DNA of 64,000 bases from Novilysobacter antarcticus (GTDB lineage Bacteria; Pseudomonadota; Gammaproteobacteria; Xanthomonadales; Xanthomonadaceae): the NCBI RefSeq assembly GCF_019802285.1, contig NZ_JAIEUJ010000002.1, forward strand, positions 806,001-870,000. Reading direction: 5' to 3'. A program made the translations under genes and the position numbers. The notes under the pieces are model-generated. The model was not told where the DNA came from. It saw only the letters and a list, made by a program, of their open reading frames with translations, and searched no databases. Positions 37,481-44,137 of the stretch are shown piece after piece. Each line of letters begins with the position of its first letter. Position 1 is the stretch's first letter.

Positions 37481-37591
37481 CTGGTCATTCAAGCTGAACC
37501 CACGAAGCCCCATTTCCAGACAGAGTCGTGGTTCGGCCTCCATCAGCGTCCGCCCCACGCGTTGCGGGTCGGCTTAATTCCGGTGCGACGC
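37475..37591 (+). other. attC-like site 2
   Basis: A 117-bp site starting TCCTAAC (overlapping the stop of cassette gene 2) and ending in GCGACGC, a decayed GTTRRRY. L boxes are GGTCATTCAAGCTGA and GTCGGCTTAATTCCG, complementary apart from one extra C. An internal stem GAACCCACGA/TCGTGGTTC with a bulged C is present. It aligns over its full length with sites 1 and 3. Confidence 0.7.
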
Positions 37592-37596
37592 CCCCT

Positions 37597-38040
37597 ATGA
37601 AAGGATTCCCGACATGGATCGTCATCACACTCACGGCGATCTTGCTCTTCGGCGGCCTCGAGATAGCAGAGTTATTTGCACCGGATACGGATGAACTTCG
37701 AATCAGCGAGCTTTCAGCAGCACCACCAGAATTATTTCTAGGTGTTGGCATACCTGTCGTGATCCTTGAGGCACTCTTCTGGACGGTGTGTTTCGTTGAG
37801 TTGGCCGCCAAGTACGGAAGGTCCGCCCTGCTGGGCGCCGCTTTGGGAGTTCTGGGGTACGGGGTTTTGTTTCACTGGTCTGAAGGACTTGTCTCGATCT
37901 TGGCGTCTAGCTGGATCGCCTTGGTTCTAAACGGCAGCTACGTTCTCCTGCTTCAGCGCTCTCGAACAGTGGCAATCCTCTCCACAGTTGCGCTTAAAAT
38001 TGTTTTCCTCTTTTCTGTAGCGTTTACTATCTACGGGTAG
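37597..38040 (+). CDS. Cassette gene 3: small membrane protein of unknown function
   Basis: A 147-residue protein with about four hydrophobic helices (roughly 5-22, 48-68, 72-90 and 110-140) and a short acidic extracellular or cytoplasmic loop (PDTDELRIS). The ATG at 37597 lies 5 bp after the preceding attC-like site; longer frames start inside the site and are rejected. Small membrane proteins of this sort are frequent in integron cassettes. No family is recognised. Confidence 0.65.
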   Translation: MKGFPTWIVITLTAILLFGGLEIAELFAPDTDELRISELSAAPPELFLGVGIPVVILEALFWTVCFVELAAKYGRSALLGAALGVLGYGVLFHWSEGLVSILASSWIALVLNGSYVLLLQRSRTVAILSTVALKIVFLFSVAFTIYG

Positions 38041-38070
38041 AAGTGAATTCACCGACCAAGTGCCGCACGC

Positions 38071-38186
38071 GCCTAACTGGCCGTTCAAACCGAACTCCCG
38101 AAGTCCCATTTCCAAGCAGAGTCTTGGTTCGATTTCCATCAGCGTCCGTCCCACCGTTGCGGGTCGGCTTAATTCCGGTGTGAGGC
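38071..38186 (+). other. attC-like site 3
   Basis: A 116-bp site with the best-preserved boxes. GCCTAAC at 38071 and GTGAGGC at 38180 are complementary at 6 of 7 positions. L boxes GGCCGTTCAAACCGA and GTCGGCTTAATTCCG pair with an extrahelical C. It starts 30 bp after the stop of cassette gene 3 and is followed by the tfoX-like gene at 38200. Confidence 0.75.
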
Positions 38187-38199
38187 GGCAGGAGCAAGC

Positions 38200-38562
38200 A
38201 TGGCCACGGACCGAGACTTCGTCGAGTACGTAACGGAACAAGTCGGCTTAGGTGATCGCCTGACTTCTAAGAGGATGTTTGGTGAGTACGCTCTCTATCT
38301 AGACGGAAAAGTCGTCGCCTTTGCGTGCGACAACAGTCTCTTCATTAAGCCATCGGCTGCGGCCACCACGATCGCACCACGCTTGCCGCAACGTCCGCCG
38401 TATCCAGGCGCAAAGGACTATCCCGTTGCCGACGAGCTGCTGGACGACACTGATGCGCTCCGCCTACTCATTACAGACACAGCTGCGCTCATGCCATTGC
38501 CGAAGCCTCCCAAGCCTCGGAAAACAACAGCCAGCAGGATGCGCGCCAAGCCTCCGTTCTAA
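38200..38562 (+). CDS. Cassette gene 4: TfoX N-terminal-domain protein
   Basis: A 120-residue protein matching the N-terminal domain of TfoX/Sxy proteins: VGLGDRLTSKRMFGEYALYLDGKVVAFACDNSLF, seen here in the stretches SKRMFGEYALYLDGK and ACDNSLFIKP, plus the PYPGAKDYPV region. The C-terminal TfoX domain is absent, and a lysine- and proline-rich tail follows. Stand-alone N-domains are common on cassettes and plasmids; a competence role is not implied. A GGAG ribosome-binding site lies at 38191. The stop TAA is inside the next attC-like R'' box. Confidence 0.85.
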   Translation: MATDRDFVEYVTEQVGLGDRLTSKRMFGEYALYLDGKVVAFACDNSLFIKPSAAATTIAPRLPQRPPYPGAKDYPVADELLDDTDALRLLITDTAALMPLPKPPKPRKTTASRMRAKPPF

Positions 38563-38613
38563 CAATTCGTCCAAGCCGAAGCGGTAGCTCCTTCGGCTCA
38601 GTGGAAGTGCGCC
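38557..38613 (+). other. Short attC-like site 4
   Basis: A 57-bp site of a different subtype. TTCTAAC at 38557-38563 is followed by AATTCGTCCAAGCCGAA, a perfect stem AGCCGAA/TTCGGCT, and a degenerate end GTGCGCC at 38607. The AACAATTCGT-CAAGCCGA layout is like attC sites of Xanthomonas integrons. It marks the right end of the recognisable array. Confidence 0.6.
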
Positions 38614-39004
38614 TCAGCGAGCTTCCCGGTGTGCTCGAGCAAAGCGTAGCCACTCCTAGCTTCGCCTGCGATGGTGAGAACGTCACTCGTGAAGCATCTT
38701 GCCCCTTCAATGCCCCACAGACACTCAACGATGCTGCTTTTTTCATCAACGATGAGGATCTACGCCTCAGGCGCGCAGTTTTCTGGCTGTTTCGTCAGGG
38801 TTCGCGGCTCACGTGCGGGGCTTTTTTCTTCGAGCGTGAGCCTCAAACTTCGATGGACGGCGCTTTTCACGCCACCGATGACCCCCGGTAGCTCAGCAAC
38901 GAGGATTTTTTGCTCAACGTCGGCGCCGGTCCGGGAGTACGGCTACAGCGTCGGCTGTCTGGAGGGCATCAGTCCGTTTGATCTGCCCGGCGTGGAGACC
39001 GAAG
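38614..39004. other. Non-coding or decayed region right of the cassette array
   Basis: A 391-bp stretch of lower GC with repeated CTTTTTTC runs and a perfect 8-bp stem GGCTCACG/CGTGAGCC (38806-38813 and 38835-38842) around a T-rich loop. A 96-codon frame (38601-38891) starts inside attC-like site 4, has no ribosome-binding site and no recognisable fold. I read the region as a decayed cassette plus the 5' region of the TetR gene. Confidence 0.4.
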
Positions 39005-39679
39005 ATGGTGTCCACCACCCGGCAGATCGACTTGACTAGCGAAATCCCGCTCCCGACCACCCCCGCCCTCGACGCCCGTCGCCGACCGATTACCCGTGAA
39101 GACCTGATCGAGGCCGCGTTGGCGATCCTGGGACCGAACCGGAGCGTCTCCACGCTGGGTTTGCGCGAGGTGGCGCGCGAGGCGCAGATCGCGCCCAACA
39201 GTTTCTACCGCCACTTTCGCGATATCGACGAACTGGCCGTCGTGCTTATCGAGCGGGCAGGCACGTCGTTGCGGGCCATCATCGGGCGGGCGCGCAATCG
39301 CGCCGACACCAATGGCGGCGTGGTTCGCAGTTCGGTCGAGGCGTTTTTTGAGCAATTACGCGCGGACGACAAGCTTTTGCACCTTCTTTTGCGCGAAGGC
39401 CTGGTGGGCTCGGATGCCTACAAGCAGGCGGTGGACCGGCAGCTGCGGTTCTTCGAGGAGGAACTGCGCCTGGACCTCATCCGCCTGTCCAAGCTCAACC
39501 GCGTCCCAATGCATGAGCCGGCGCTGGTCGCCCGGGGGATCACGCGGCTGGTGTTTGCCGTTGGCGGCAGCGCGATGGACCTGCCGCCGGAGCGCTATCC
39601 GGAGCAGATCAATGAGCTCACCACGATGGTGCGGATGATCGTCAACGGCGCGCAGGGCACCAACCTGGCGGCCAAGTAG
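39005..39679 (+). CDS. TetR-family regulator, FabR-like
   Basis: A 224-residue repressor. The helix-turn-helix (about 40-75) reads STLGLREVAREAQIAPNSFYRHFRDIDEL, in which LREVAREA and APNSFYRHFRDIDELAV closely match FabR of E. coli, the controller of unsaturated fatty-acid synthesis. The ligand domain (RSSVEAFFEQLRADDKLLHLLLRE, about 105-128) also follows FabR. The ATG at 39005 is chosen, with GGAG upstream. No fab or desaturase gene is adjacent, so target genes lie elsewhere; the assignment is by family. Confidence 0.82.
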   Translation: MVSTTRQIDLTSEIPLPTTPALDARRRPITREDLIEAALAILGPNRSVSTLGLREVAREAQIAPNSFYRHFRDIDELAVVLIERAGTSLRAIIGRARNRADTNGGVVRSSVEAFFEQLRADDKLLHLLLREGLVGSDAYKQAVDRQLRFFEEELRLDLIRLSKLNRVPMHEPALVARGITRLVFAVGGSAMDLPPERYPEQINELTTMVRMIVNGAQGTNLAAK

Positions 39680-39682
39680 CGC

Positions 39683-40225
39683 CTACCGCAACAGCTCGGC
39701 GCGCTCGCGGCGAAGGCTGCGGATGCGGCGCAGCATCTGCCAGGTACGGGCAGCCAGGTACGGCAGGTACAGGACCGCGGAAAAAATCAATCCGCCTTGC
39801 AACTTCTGCAGATGGATGTTCGGAATCAGCACCCACGCAAACGCCACTATCGCCAGTGCGATGGGCACGCCGGCCCAGTGCGACGCCAGGATGAAACGGG
39901 CGCGGCCAAGCTCGGCATCGATCAGCCCCACTAGGCCGCCGTCGGGCGAGCCAAACAGGCGATAGCGCCGGCGCAGCAGAAGATAGAGCGCCTGGCATAC
40001 CACCAGCAGGACCGCCGCGACCACCAGCCAGGGGCGAAGGCCGGGATCGTCCGTCCAGGCCCATCCGATGAAGCCAAGGGCAACCACCAGCGAGCCCAGC
40101 TCGCCCATCAAGCCGAGGCGGGTTCGGCGCGTGTGGCGATGCAGCCGTTGCTGCAGGATTGCCGGATCGCCGACGTCCATCGAATCCCATTGCGCCGCCA
40201 GCGCATCCCATTCCTGATTGCTCAT
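39683..40225 (-). CDS. Membrane protein co-encoded with ECF sigma factor, possible anti-sigma factor
   Basis: A 180-residue protein. A cytoplasmic N-terminus (MSNQEWDALAAQWDSMDV, then a helical region) precedes two transmembrane pairs (about 38-75 and 115-160) and a basic tail. The 4-bp overlap with the sigma gene (40222-40225) and the N-terminal soluble helices suit a membrane anti-sigma factor. There is no zinc-binding HxxxCxxC motif, so it is not of the ZAS type. Function inferred from context. Confidence 0.65.
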   Translation of the reverse strand: MSNQEWDALAAQWDSMDVGDPAILQQRLHRHTRRTRLGLMGELGSLVVALGFIGWAWTDDPGLRPWLVVAAVLLVVCQALYLLLRRRYRLFGSPDGGLVGLIDAELGRARFILASHWAGVPIALAIVAFAWVLIPNIHLQKLQGGLIFSAVLYLPYLAARTWQMLRRIRSLRRERAELLR

Positions 40226-40770
40226 TTCGCGGCCTCCAGAAGCGTGCGCAGATGCTGTCGCGCCCGCGACAGGCGTTGATCGACGGTGTTGCCGGGCATC
40301 CCGAGGATGTCGGCGATCTCCCGATTGCTGAAGCCCTCCAGCACCAGCAGCACACACTCGCGCTGGCCGACCGGCAGGCCGCGCACCGCCTGCAGCAACT
40401 GCTGCCGGCGCTGCCATTGGCCCGCGTGCTCGTCCGGGCGCGGGTCGTGACTCTCAAAGCTGTCGTCGATGGCGTCACTGTCGAAGCGGTTGGAGCGCTT
40501 GCGCACGTGATCCAGTGCGGCGAACTGCGCGGTGCGCGCGACGAACGCCTTCAGCGGACCCTCGCCGCGAAACGCGGGAAGCGCCTTCCAGATCGCGACC
40601 GACATTTCCTGGGCGAGGTCATCGCGCGCCGCGGTGGTTCGTGTGTAGCCCGAGGCGATGCGGAACAGCATCGGGCCGTGCTCGCGCAGGACCGCGTCGA
40701 TGTCGGTCACCGGCCGGGCGTGGCTCACGTTGCCGGGTCCGGCCCGAGTGCTGCTGTTTGCGAGCTCCAT
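40222..40770 (-). CDS. RNA polymerase ECF-type sigma factor
   Basis: A 182-residue sigma-70-family protein. Region 2 (about 20-90) has MLFRIASGYTRTTAARDDLAQEMSVAIWKALP, with the -10 recognition helix. Region 4 (about 125-180) has LPVGQRECVLLVLEGFSNREIADILGMPGNTVDQRLSRAR as the -35-binding helix-turn-helix; core stretch GFSNREIADILGMPGNTVDQ. An in-frame GTG at 40791 would give 7 more residues. The ATG at 40770 is preferred because a GAGG lies 7 nt upstream and the predicted promoter leaves almost no leader before 40791. Confidence 0.9.
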   Translation of the reverse strand: MELANSSTRAGPGNVSHARPVTDIDAVLREHGPMLFRIASGYTRTTAARDDLAQEMSVAIWKALPAFRGEGPLKAFVARTAQFAALDHVRKRSNRFDSDAIDDSFESHDPRPDEHAGQWQRRQQLLQAVRGLPVGQRECVLLVLEGFSNREIADILGMPGNTVDQRLSRARQHLRTLLEAAK

Positions 40771-40800
40771 GCGCGCCTCGTTTTCATCCACATAGCCTTG

Positions 40801-40830
40801 TTAGACGTGGACGTCTCGGAAAACCTGACA
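40801..40830 (-). promoter_or_regulatory. Candidate autoregulated ECF promoter upstream of the sigma gene
   Basis: On the minus strand TGTCAGG (40830-40824), a 16-bp spacer and CGTCTAA (40807-40801) resemble ECF promoters of the TGTCA-N16-CGTC class. A perfect palindrome AGACGT-GG-ACGTCT (40803-40816) overlaps the -10 side. Transcription would start near 40795, giving a leader of about 25 nt to the ATG at 40770. Confidence 0.5.
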
Positions 40831-40894
40831 CGTGCGCCTTGCGAGCGCAGCTGCGACAGCGTGATCAACCACGACGTTGGGGGTAGTTCCCAAG

Positions 40895-40921
40895 AAAAAA
40901 GCCCGCCGGGTGGCGGGCTTT
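40895..40921 (-). terminator. Rho-independent terminator after hslU
   Basis: On the minus strand, stem AAAGCCCGCC/GGCGGGCTTT with loop ACCC is followed by a run of six T and then C. It lies 12 bp past the hslU stop and ends the hslVU transcript. Confidence 0.9.
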
Positions 40922-40932
40922 CGGTCCAGCGG

Positions 40933-42312
40933 TTAAAGGATATAGCGGCTCAAATCCGGATCCTTCACCAGCTCGCCCAGGTTGGCGTCGACGTAGTTGC
41001 GGTCGATGGTGATCGCCTGGCCGTCGCGGTCGGGCGCCTCGTAGCTGAGCGTATCCAGCAACCGTTCCAGCACCGTATGCAGACGGCGGGCGCCGATGTT
41101 TTCCTGGCGCTCGTTGACCAGCGCGGCGATCTCGGCGATGCGCTCGATGGCATCGTCGGCGAAGGTCAGGCTGACGCCTTCGGTCTTCATCAGCTCGACA
41201 TACTGCAGCGTCAGCGCGGCCTTGGGTTCGGTCAGGATGCGGATGAAGTCGCCCTTGGTCAGCGCGGACAGTTCCACGCGGATCGGGAACCGGCCCTGCA
41301 GCTCCGGGATCAGATCCGATGGCTTGGCCATGTGGAACGCGCCCGATGCGATGAACAGGATGTGGTCGGTCTTCACCGAGCCGTACTTGGTGCTGACCGT
41401 CGAGCCCTCCACCAGCGGCAGCAGGTCGCGCTGCACGCCTTCGCGGCTGACATCGCCCCCGCCGACGTTCTCGCCGCGCTTGGCGACCTTGTCGATCTCG
41501 TCGATAAACACGATGCCGTGCTGCTCGCAGGCCTCAATCGCCGCCTCGCGGACTTCCTCTTCGTTGACCAGCTTGCCCGCCTCTTCCTCGATCAACAGCG
41601 GGCGCGCGGTCTTGATGGCGATGGTCTTCTTGTGGGTCTTGTTGCTGCCCAGCTGGGAGAACATCTGCCGCAATTGCTGGCCCATCTCCTCCATGCCCGG
41701 TGGGGCCATGATGTCGACGCCGACGTTGACCGCGGTCTCGATGTCGATCTCGCGCTCGTCAAGCTCACCGGCACGCAACTGGCGGCGCAGCTTGATGCGG
41801 GTTTCCGACTCCTGCGCGGACGGCTCGGCCGCGGCGGCGTGCGGATCGAACCCGATGCCGCCGCCCAGCCCCGTGGTGCGCTTGGGCAGCAGTGCATCCA
41901 GGATGCGGTCCTCGGCGCGCTCCTCGGCCTCGGTGCGGACCTTCTGTTTGGCCTGCTCGCGATACAGCTTGACCGCGGTATCGGCCAGGTCGCGGATGAT
42001 CTGCTCCACGTCCTTGCCAACGTAGCCGACCTCGGTGAAGCGGGTCGCCTCGACCTTCACGAACGGCGCGTTGGCCAGGGTCGCCAGGCGCCGCGCGATC
42101 TCGGTCTTGCCGACACCGGTCGGGCCGATCATCAGGATGTTCTTGGGCATGACCTCATTGCGCAGATCGTCATCGAGCAGGCTGCGGCGCCAGCGGTTGC
42201 GCAGCGCGATGGCCACCGCGCGCTTGGCGTCCTGCTGGCCGATGATGTGGGTGTCGAGCGACTGCACGATCTCGCGCGGAGTCATCGTGGCGCTGGTGTG
42301 GTTGAACTTCAT
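40933..42312 (-). CDS. hslU: ATP-dependent protease ATPase subunit HslU
   Basis: The AAA+ unfoldase that feeds proteins into the HslV chamber. It has 459 residues: the N-domain, Walker [10 protein letters not shown] (about 57-65), an inserted I-domain (about 110-230), Walker [11 protein letters not shown] and the sensor-2 region, with the C-terminal DLSRYIL that docks on HslV. The N-terminal pore-loop motif GYVGKDVE is present. It starts 2 bp after hslV, so the pair is co-translated. A strong terminator follows. Confidence 0.97.
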   Translation of the reverse strand: MKFNHTSATMTPREIVQSLDTHIIGQQDAKRAVAIALRNRWRRSLLDDDLRNEVMPKNILMIGPTGVGKTEIARRLATLANAPFVKVEATRFTEVGYVGKDVEQIIRDLADTAVKLYREQAKQKVRTEAEERAEDRILDALLPKRTTGLGGGIGFDPHAAAAEPSAQESETRIKLRRQLRAGELDEREIDIETAVNVGVDIMAPPGMEEMGQQLRQMFSQLGSNKTHKKTIAIKTARPLLIEEEAGKLVNEEEVREAAIEACEQHGIVFIDEIDKVAKRGENVGGGDVSREGVQRDLLPLVEGSTVSTKYGSVKTDHILFIASGAFHMAKPSDLIPELQGRFPIRVELSALTKGDFIRILTEPKAALTLQYVELMKTEGVSLTFADDAIERIAEIAALVNERQENIGARRLHTVLERLLDTLSYEAPDRDGQAITIDRNYVDANLGELVKDPDLSRYIL

Positions 42313-42314
42313 GC

Positions 42315-42866
42315 TTACAGTTCCTCAACGACGACGTTGCGGTTGGTGTAGATGCACACGTCACCCGCGATGCCGATCGCTTCGGTGGCGATGGTGCGGG
42401 CGTCCAGATCGGTGTGGGCGTACAGCGCGCGGGCGGCGGACAAGGCGTACATGCCGCCCGAGCCGATGGCGATGATGCCGTCGTCGGGCTCGATGACGTC
42501 GCCGGTACCGCTGATGATCAGCGAAGTTTCCTTGTCGGCCACCGCGAGCAGCGCCTCGAGCTTTCCGTAGCGGCGCTCGGTGCGCCAGTCCTTGGCCATC
42601 TCGACGGCGGCACGGGTCAGCTGGCCGTGTTTCTCCAGCTTGGCTTCGAAGACTTCAAACAGGGTGAACGCGTCGGCGGCGGCGCCAGCGAACCCGGCGA
42701 TGACCTGCCCGTCGCGGCCGAGGCGGCGGATCTTGCGGGCGTTGGACTTCATCACCGTGTTGCCCAAGGTGACCTGGCCGTCACCGGCTATGGCGACGCG
42801 GCCGTTGCGGCGCACCGAGACGATGGTGGTGGCGTGGAAGACTGTGGGGTTCTGGCTGGGGTCCAT
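42315..42866 (-). CDS. hslV: ATP-dependent protease peptidase subunit HslV
   Basis: A proteasome-like threonine peptidase of 183 residues. The mature N-terminus is [20 protein letters not shown], so a 12-residue propeptide ([12 protein letters not shown]) must be removed to expose Thr13; E. coli HslV has only the initiator Met there. Other conserved parts are [15 protein letters not shown] and [23 protein letters not shown] ribosome-binding site precedes the ATG, and a sigma-32 promoter lies just upstream. Confidence 0.97.
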   Translation of the reverse strand: MDPSQNPTVFHATTIVSVRRNGRVAIAGDGQVTLGNTVMKSNARKIRRLGRDGQVIAGFAGAAADAFTLFEVFEAKLEKHGQLTRAAVEMAKDWRTERRYGKLEALLAVADKETSLIISGTGDVIEPDDGIIAIGSGGMYALSAARALYAHTDLDARTIATEAIGIAGDVCIYTNRNVVVEEL

Positions 42867-42891
42867 GTGGGCCTCCGTGGTCGAACCCCTT

Positions 42892-42919
42892 TGATGGGGG
42901 TCGCGCGGCGCTGTTCAAG
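42892..42919 (-). promoter_or_regulatory. Sigma-32 (heat-shock) promoter of hslVU
   Basis: On the minus strand CTTGAAC (42919-42913) and CCCCATCA (42899-42892) are separated by 13 bp. They match the sigma-32 consensus CTTGAAA / CCCCATnT at 6 of 7 positions and all but the last base. The site lies 26 bp upstream of the hslV start codon, consistent with the known heat-shock control of hslVU. Confidence 0.8.
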
Positions 42920-42972
42920 CGCTGGGGGCTGAATGGGTGGTTGCGCATGGGATACGCGGGGGCGGCTGCCGG

Positions 42973-43019
42973 GTACCGTTTCCAGTCGCTCCACGAAATT
43001 CGCTTTGTGGAAACGGCAC
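42973..43019 (-). repeat. Hairpin element B1 (conserved 23-nt loop, minus-strand sense)
   Basis: Arms 42973-42984 and 43008-43019 pair over 12 bp; the single mismatch is a G-U wobble on the minus strand. The 23-nt loop (42985-43007) read on the minus strand starts CAAAGCGAAT and ends TCGTGGAGCGAC. It differs from the loop of the element at 43107-43179 at only two positions, while the stem differs at compensated pairs. Confidence 0.75.
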
Positions 43020-43039
43020 TCGACAGCCGCTCGCAGGAA

Positions 43040-43096
43040 CGGAGGCGTCTTGGTGGAAAAACCCCCGGCTACCACCGCCTTTGCCCCACGCCTCCG
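43040..43096. repeat. Hairpin element between B1 and B2
   Basis: A 9-bp stem CGGAGGCGT/ACGCCTCCG (43040-43048 and 43088-43096) encloses a second 5-bp stem GGTGG/CCACC (43052-43056 and 43072-43076) with a 15-nt A- and C-rich loop. On the minus strand the interior has AAAGGCGGTGG and CCGGGGG, faintly like the purine-rich core of elements A1 and A2. Whether this is a third relative or coincidence cannot be told by eye. Confidence 0.5.
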
Positions 43097-43106
43097 GAAG
43101 TCTGGT

Positions 43107-43179
43107 GGGCGGGGCGGGGGACCCGGTTCAACCAAGCGAATATCGTGGAGCGACTTGAACCGGGTCCCGCACCCCGCCC
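43107..43179 (+). repeat. Hairpin element B2 (conserved 23-nt loop, plus-strand sense)
   Basis: Arms 43107-43131 and 43155-43179 pair at 23 of 25 positions. The 23-nt loop (43132-43154) starts CCAAGCGAAT and ends TCGTGGAGCGAC, like B1 but on the opposite strand. The nine loop-proximal pairs read CCGGTTCAA/TTGAACCGG here and CCGTTTCCA/TGGAAACGG in B1, two differences, both compensated. Confidence 0.75.
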
Positions 43180-43204
43180 CCTCGTGCTTTAAACCGACCC
43201 CCCG

Positions 43205-44137
43205 TCAATCCTTCGAAGACGGTTTCCGTTTGGCGCGAGGGTGAGCCGCGTCGTACACCGTCGCCAGGTGCTGGAAGTCGAGGTGAGTGTAGATCTGCGT
43301 GGTGGCGATGTCGGCGTGGCCGAGCAGCTCCTGTACCCCGCGCAGGTCGCCGGAGGACTCCAGGATGTGGCTGGCGAAACTGTGCCGCAGCATGTGCGGG
43401 TGCACGGCTTTCGACAGGCCCTGCCGCTGGGCCAATTGACGCAAGCGGTACTGCACGGCGCGCGGGGTGATCGGGCCGTTGCGGCCGGGGAACACGGGAC
43501 TGTCGTTGGCCGCGCCGGTCGAGGCGCGCCACTCGGCCAAGGCGACGCGGGCGTAGGACCCCAGCGGCACGCTGCGCTGGCGGCTGCCCTTGCCCAGCAC
43601 GGTCACCAGGCCGTCTTCCAGATCCAGGTCGCGCCAATGCAGGGCGCACAGCTCCGACAGACGCAGGCCGGAGGAATAGAACAGCTCCAGCAGCGCGCGG
43701 TCGCGCAGGCCCAGCGGCGCGTCGGTGGGGACTTCTACCAGCACCTTGACCTCGTCGGCATCGAGGACCTGCGGCAGCTTGCGCGGCGCTCGCGGGGCGC
43801 GGATCGTGGCGGCCGGGCTGGCGCTGATGCGGCCGTGGCGCAGCAGCCACGCATAGAAGCTGCGGCAGGCGGACAACCGGCGTTGCAGACTCTTGGGCGC
43901 CAGCCCGCGGCGGTGCTCGGCGGCGATGAAGCTGCGCAGCGAGTCGGCCTCCAGCCCGACCAGATCGCGTGCCTGCGCGGCCGCCCACTGCGACAGCGTC
44001 GTCAGGTCGCGGCGATAGGCATCCAACGTATGGGCGGAGACTGCGCGCTCGACCTGCAGGTGGTCGAGGAACGCGGCGACCGTGGGATCGAGCGGCGAGG
44101 CCGACCCGGGCGCGGTCGTCCCGGGATCAGCGGGCAT
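43205..44137 (-). CDS. xerC: Site-specific tyrosine recombinase XerC
   Basis: Resolves chromosome dimers at dif together with XerD. It has 310 residues: an N-terminal SAM-like domain (about 18-105) and the catalytic domain with Arg in SSGLRLSEL, His-x-x-Arg in HPHMLRHSFASHIL, the later His in LLGHADIATTQ and nucleophile Tyr in IYTHLDFQHL. The N-terminus carries about 15 extra residues before the usual start. It overlaps the DUF484 gene by 11 bp, part of the dapF-DUF484-xerC order. Confidence 0.95.
   Translation of the reverse strand: MPADPGTTAPGSASPLDPTVAAFLDHLQVERAVSAHTLDAYRRDLTTLSQWAAAQARDLVGLEADSLRSFIAAEHRRGLAPKSLQRRLSACRSFYAWLLRHGRISASPAATIRAPRAPRKLPQVLDADEVKVLVEVPTDAPLGLRDRALLELFYSSGLRLSELCALHWRDLDLEDGLVTVLGKGSRQRSVPLGSYARVALAEWRASTGAANDSPVFPGRNGPITPRAVQYRLRQLAQRQGLSKAVHPHMLRHSFASHILESSGDLRGVQELLGHADIATTQIYTHLDFQHLATVYDAAHPRAKRKPSSKD

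Larger units (their letters stand above)
42867..43204. other. Intergenic region between xerC and hslV with promoter and three hairpins
   Basis: This 338-bp gap holds the hslV heat-shock promoter (42892-42919), then three hairpin elements (42973-43019, 43040-43096, 43107-43179), annotated separately. Open frames through the hairpins on both strands are low-complexity artefacts. No terminator with a T-run follows xerC. Confidence 0.6.

Noticed and set aside
38601-38891. 96-codon frame after the short attC-like site
   Set aside because: It starts inside the site, lacks a ribosome-binding site and has no recognisable fold; kept as possible decayed cassette only.
43205-44137. Considering the tyrosine recombinase gene as the integron integrase
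   Set aside because: Its neighbours (DUF484, dapF) and motifs are those of chromosomal XerC, and it lacks the extra IntI-specific region.
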